Both the position numbers and the translations under genes were made by a program. Below are positions 14,694 through 17,538 of a DNA stretch of 17,538 bases, in pieces (positions within the stretch are counted from its first letter, which is position 1; every line of letters begins with the position of its first letter). The stretch comes from an uncultured Planctomycetaceae bacterium. GTDB taxonomy: Bacteria; Planctomycetota; Planctomycetia; Pirellulales; Lacipirellulaceae. The notes below the pieces were generated by a model. That model did no database searches and was not told the DNA's origin. It was given only the letters and a program-made list of their open reading frames with translations. Location: NCBI GenBank assembly GCA_937860165.1, contig CALMBE010000710.1:1-17538 (forward strand), read 5' to 3'.

Positions 14694-15347
14694 TCACCCC
14701 GGCATCTTGGACCGCACCAGTTTCTCTAGGGTTTCGACGACTTGGTCCTGGGTCAGGCCGTCGGTATTGACCAAGATTGAGTCGGGGGCCATCCGGAGGC
14801 CGCCGATGACGCGCTCTTCGTCCTCTTGGTCCCGTCGACTTTGGTTTGCCAGGACCGATTCCAGGGTTACCCGCTCGCCCCGGGTCGTGAGGTCGAGGAA
14901 CCGTCGCTGGGCTCGCACGGTTTCACCCGCGGTCAGAAAAATCTTGCATTCTGCCTGGGGAAATGCCACGGTCGCTTGGTCTCGGCCTTCCGTAACGACA
15001 TCCAACCCTTGGGCCAGCTTCCGCTGGGCATCGACCAGGATGCGGCGGGTATCGGGATTATCGGCCACATGTTTGGTGAGTTGCGTGATTTCGACCGTGC
15101 GGATTTCGTCGGTGACGTCGCGGCCGTCGAGAAATACGTGGAAATCGTGGAGATAGATTTCCAAGGATAGGGCGATCCGAGTGAGCTGGGAGTGGTCTTG
15201 CCAATCGACCCCCTGCTCTTTTCCTGCCAGGGCGACTGCCCGATACATGGCCCCCGTGTCGAGGAACCGAAACCCTAGCCGTTTCGCCAGTTGGCGGGCT
15301 GCACTACTCTTCCCCGATCCTGCTGGTCCGTCGATGGTTACGATCAT
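14694..15347 (-). CDS. cmk: Cytidylate kinase (CMP/dCMP kinase)
   Basis: This 217-residue kinase phosphorylates CMP and dCMP with ATP for CTP and dCTP supply. The P-loop GPAGSGKSS lies at residues 7-15, and the nucleotide-binding DTGAMYRAVAL at 30-40. The CMP-specific insert follows at about 62-115, and the EGRD motif at 120-123. The lid and C-terminal region RRDQEDEERVIGGLRMAPDS lies at 171-190. Where most relatives have GRD[IM]GT, this protein has GRDQAT, two changes next to a substrate-contact loop. Length is normal, and the ATG at 15347 gives the standard N-terminus. The stop lies 330 bases from rplY. In E. coli and many bacteria cmk is directly followed by rpsA, but here rpsA is 10 kb away on the other strand. 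Confidence 0.95.
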   Translation of the reverse strand: MIVTIDGPAGSGKSSAARQLAKRLGFRFLDTGAMYRAVALAGKEQGVDWQDHSQLTRIALSLEIYLHDFHVFLDGRDVTDEIRTVEITQLTKHVADNPDTRRILVDAQRKLAQGLDVVTEGRDQATVAFPQAECKIFLTAGETVRAQRRFLDLTTRGERVTLESVLANQSRRDQEDEERVIGGLRMAPDSILVNTDGLTQDQVVETLEKLVRSKMPG

Positions 15348-15574
15348 AGGTGCTGAAAAATCGGGAAGTGGAGGCAGAGTACAACCCTGTTATGGGTTTC
15401 CCCGGTCGGATTTGCAACCGATCCGCTCGAGGACTTTTTGGAACGACAAAGTCAGAATTGACAACCAAGGACGCCGAGAGCGACAAGCCGATATTTTTTT
15501 GGGAAACCTCGCCGGATTGCGAGAAAAATCACGCTCTTTTGGGCGGGCTCGGTGTTTCCGAAGTTTCCAGACAA

Positions 15575-15734
15575 TTGAACCACTATGGCACGACGAAAAG
15601 GCAGAATGGCATCCATAGGCCCTCCAAAGACTACTAAATCGACAATAATACGATGATTTCCGCTGAAAATTTGACATCGGCCCGGTTGCGAATAGTGTTT
15701 CTGTCCGTCGTGCCGTCGTGTCGTTGTGGTTCAA
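15575..15734. repeat. Inverted repeat of TTGAACCAC...GGCACGACG units
   Basis: TTGAACCAC (15575-15583) and GGCACGACG (15587-15595) recur as reverse complements at 15726-15734 and 15706-15714. The right copy is longer, with an extra ACACGACG-like segment between the two blocks. The copies bound about 110 bases of AT-richer DNA, which resembles a degenerate MITE- or REP-like element. No transposase is nearby. Confidence 0.5.
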
Positions 15735-15841
15735 CAAATTAGGTCATGACCAGCAACCTCCAATTCTAGGCAAATGGTAAATACCGACTAGAATGGCAGT
15801 TTAGGGGGCACCCTTCTCAGGAGGAGCAAGAACGCAAAAAA

Positions 15842-15871
15842 TTGACCTCTTGGGCCCTGATGCGATAAACT
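15842..15871 (+). promoter_or_regulatory. Candidate promoter for pilM
   Basis: TTGACC (15842-15847) and TAAACT (15866-15871) are separated by 18 bases. An alternative -10, GATAAA at 15864-15869, gives a 16-base spacer. It would give a leader of about 80 bases before the ATG at 15961. The purine-rich GAGGAGG at 15887-15893 lies in this leader but is not placed for the pilM start. Confidence 0.35.
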
Positions 15872-15960
15872 GCATTCAGAGGCACTGAGGAGGATTTGCG
15901 CAAACGCGGGAGGCGCACTTCCGATCATTTCGAGCGGTTAGGGAACAGAGGTCTGCGGTT

Positions 15961-17538
15961 ATGGCGAAGAGCAATTCCGTTTGGGGAATCGACGTTGGGC
16001 AGTGCGCACTCAAGGCGCTGCTCTGTCGCCCCCATGAAAAAGAGCCTGATCGAATTGTGGTCGAGTCGTTCGACTACATCGAATACCCGAAAATCTTGTC
16101 GCAGCCGGAAGCGGAACCCGAGGAGCTGGTCCGCGAAGCCCTCACACAGTTCTTGTCGCGCAACGAAGTGCTGAACGACCGAGTCGCTATTTCGGTAGCC
16201 GGTCAAAGTGGTCTCGCACGATTCATCAAGTTGCCGCCGGTGGAAGCGAAGAAGATTCCCGACATCGTCAAATATGAAGCGCGTCAGCAAATCCCTTTCG
16301 CGCTGGAAGACGTGGTTTGGGATTACCAGCAGTTGGCTGGCGGCAGCGAAGAAGATGGTTTCGCTCTAGAGCCCGAAGTGGGTCTGTTCGCTATGAAACG
16401 CGATCAGGTCACCCGCTGTCTCAAGCCCCTAGAGGCGGCAGGGATCGAGGTCGATTTCATCCAGTTAATGCCCCTGGCCGTGTACAATTACGTCTGCTTC
16501 GATCGGCTCGGGGATTTCAAGTCCTTGCCGTTCGATCCCAAGAATCCCCCTCCATCCACCGTGGTAATCTCCGTAGGGACCGACACGACCGATTTGGTGG
16601 TGACCAATGGATTTCGCGTTTGGCAACGTAATATCCCCATCGGCGGAAACCACTTCACTCGGGCCTTGAGCAAAGAGCTCAAGCTGACATTTGTCAAGGC
16701 GGAGCATCTCAAACGAAATGCCACCGAGGCCGAGGACCCCAAGGCTGTGTTTCAGGCCATGCGACCGGTGTTTAGCGATTTGCTTTCGGAGATTCAGCGC
16801 TCGTTGGGGTATTTCACCAGCATCGACAAGTCGGCTAAGATCGGCAAAGTATTGGGCCTGGGCAATGTCATGAAGTTGCCGGGCTTACAACGCTACCTTT
16901 CTCAAAACTTGGAACACGAAGTCCAGCCGATTACTGAGTTCGAGCGACTCTCCGCCGGCAGTGCCGCGGGGAAACCCCAATTCAAGGACAACACGCTGAG
17001 TTTTGCCGTGGCTTACGGTTTGTGTATTCAGGGCTTGGGCAAGTCCGAATTACGGACAAACTTGTTGCCGGAAGAAATCGTGCGTTCGCGGCTGATTCGG
17101 GCGAAGAAACCCTGGGCAGTGGCGGGCGCGGCGGCGATTCTAGCGGGGCTGACCTTCAACTACTTTTCGCATGTCACCGCTTGGCGGGAAGCTGCTAGCG
17201 AGGCGATGGCTCAAGCCGAGGCGCAAGCTACTCAGATCCAATCGACGGCTGCTGGCTTTAAGACCGAAAATGAAACCATTCAAGCTAGCTTCGCTCAACA
17301 CTTGGCCACGGGGAATAAACTCATCAGCAACGTCGAGGGTCGGTTACGGTGGCTCGAGTTAATTAAGGCAATCGAAGCCGCACTGCCGCGCGACCCCCGG
17401 CCAATCGCCGAGCGCAAGCAAACTGCCGAGGACATCAGCAAACGGGAAGAATTGCATATCCTGGCCGTGGAATCGCAGAAATTCGCGGATTTACAGGCCG
17501 AGTGGATGACTACAATCCAAGCTGCCTACGACGATGCG
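15961..17538 (+). CDS. pilM: Type IV pilus assembly protein PilM with fused PilN-like part (3' end outside window)
   Basis: The frame is open for 526 codons to the window edge. Residues 1 to about 370 form the actin-like ATPase fold of PilM: phosphate-1 loop WGIDVGQCALKAL near residue 8, a central KLPPVEAKKIPDIVKYEARQ stretch, phosphate-2 loop SVGTDTTDLVV at about 204-214, and IPIGGNHFTRAL after it. PilM is normally a cytoplasmic protein of about 350 residues that binds the N-terminal tail of PilN. Here one chain continues into a basic RAKKPW, a single membrane segment (about 385-403, AVAGAAAILAGLTFNYF), an Ala/Glu/Gln-rich coiled-coil-like stretch, and a WLELIKAIEAALP segment like the start of a PilN periplasmic domain. 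The ATG at 15961 has GAGG nine bases upstream. It is probably the first gene of a pilus or type II secretion-like cluster. It is transcribed away from cmk. Confidence 0.88.
   Translation, partial: MAKSNSVWGIDVGQCALKALLCRPHEKEPDRIVVESFDYIEYPKILSQPEAEPEELVREALTQFLSRNEVLNDRVAISVAGQSGLARFIKLPPVEAKKIPDIVKYEARQQIPFALEDVVWDYQQLAGGSEEDGFALEPEVGLFAMKRDQVTRCLKPLEAAGIEVDFIQLMPLAVYNYVCFDRLGDFKSLPFDPKNPPPSTVVISVGTDTTDLVVTNGFRVWQRNIPIGGNHFTRALSKELKLTFVKAEHLKRNATEAEDPKAVFQAMRPVFSDLLSEIQRSLGYFTSIDKSAKIGKVLGLGNVMKLPGLQRYLSQNLEHEVQPITEFERLSAGSAAGKPQFKDNTLSFAVAYGLCIQGLGKSELRTNLLPEEIVRSRLIRAKKPWAVAGAAAILAGLTFNYFSHVTAWREAASEAMAQAEAQATQIQSTAAGFKTENETIQASFAQHLATGNKLISNVEGRLRWLELIKAIEAALPRDPRPIAERKQTAEDISKREELHILAVESQKFADLQAEWMTTIQAAYDDA

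Larger units (their letters stand above)
15348..15960. other. Divergent intergenic region between cmk and pilM
   Basis: About 610 bases without a credible gene. It holds an imperfect inverted repeat (15575-15734) and a candidate pilM promoter (15842-15871). A consensus -35 TTGACA at 15671-15676 has only a poor -10 (TAGTGT, 15693-15698). No clear cmk promoter was found on the minus strand. Short open frames here overlap the repeat or have no recognisable features. Confidence 0.5.

Noticed and set aside
15896..16174. 92-codon plus-strand frame starting TTG after a GAGGAGG
   Set aside because: Spacing from GAGGAGG to TTG is only two bases, and the frame overlaps the clear PilM coding sequence out of frame with an Arg/Ser-rich nonsense-like product.

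Overview
The window is a 17.5 kb chromosomal segment made almost entirely of housekeeping genes. It most likely comes from a planctomycete of the Pirellulales type. That assignment is inference. It rests on a PilM protein carrying a membrane segment and PilN-like region in one chain, a BamA with a very long low-complexity insert, ribosomal proteins bL9 and bL25 with extra tails, and short palindromic intergenic repeats. Most starts also lack a Shine-Dalgarno sequence. I see no phage, transposase, CRISPR array, rRNA or tRNA, and no convincing new defence or metabolic system.

Layout. Positions 1-223 hold only short repeats ahead of a plus-strand pair, a single-domain GlmU-like nucleotidyltransferase (224-991) and Prs (1096-2040). 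A 979-base gap (2041-3019) follows, rich in inverted repeats and ending in a promoter and leader for rpsA. Next on the plus strand are ribosomal protein S1 (3020-4843, with a strong terminator), a primary-like sigma-70 factor (5203-6057) and a small probably exported protein (6161-6502). The minus strand then carries one long convergent block, read right to left: cmk, rplY (bL25), pth, rpsF (bS6), ssb, rplI (bL9), dnaB and bamA. On the right edge, reading plus, is pilM (15961 to the end, incomplete).

How the genes work together. Most serve growth: UDP-sugar and PRPP supply (GlmU-like, Prs), CTP/dCTP supply (Cmk), translation (S1, S6, L9, L25, Pth), replication (SSB, DnaB), transcription (sigma factor) and outer-membrane protein assembly (BamA). 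PilM probably opens a type IV pilus or type II secretion-like cluster beyond the window.

The most interesting observation is architectural. Inverting one segment, with ends in the 2041-3019 and 14364-14693 gaps, would restore two widely conserved gene neighbourhoods at once: glmU-prs-rplY-pth and cmk-rpsA. The present order therefore looks like the product of a single ~11-12.5 kb inversion. Other points are the BamA insert with three RGQ-type repeats, the PilM/PilN fusion, a structured rpsA leader, several intergenic repeat families, and unusual residues in Pth, bL9 and Cmk.
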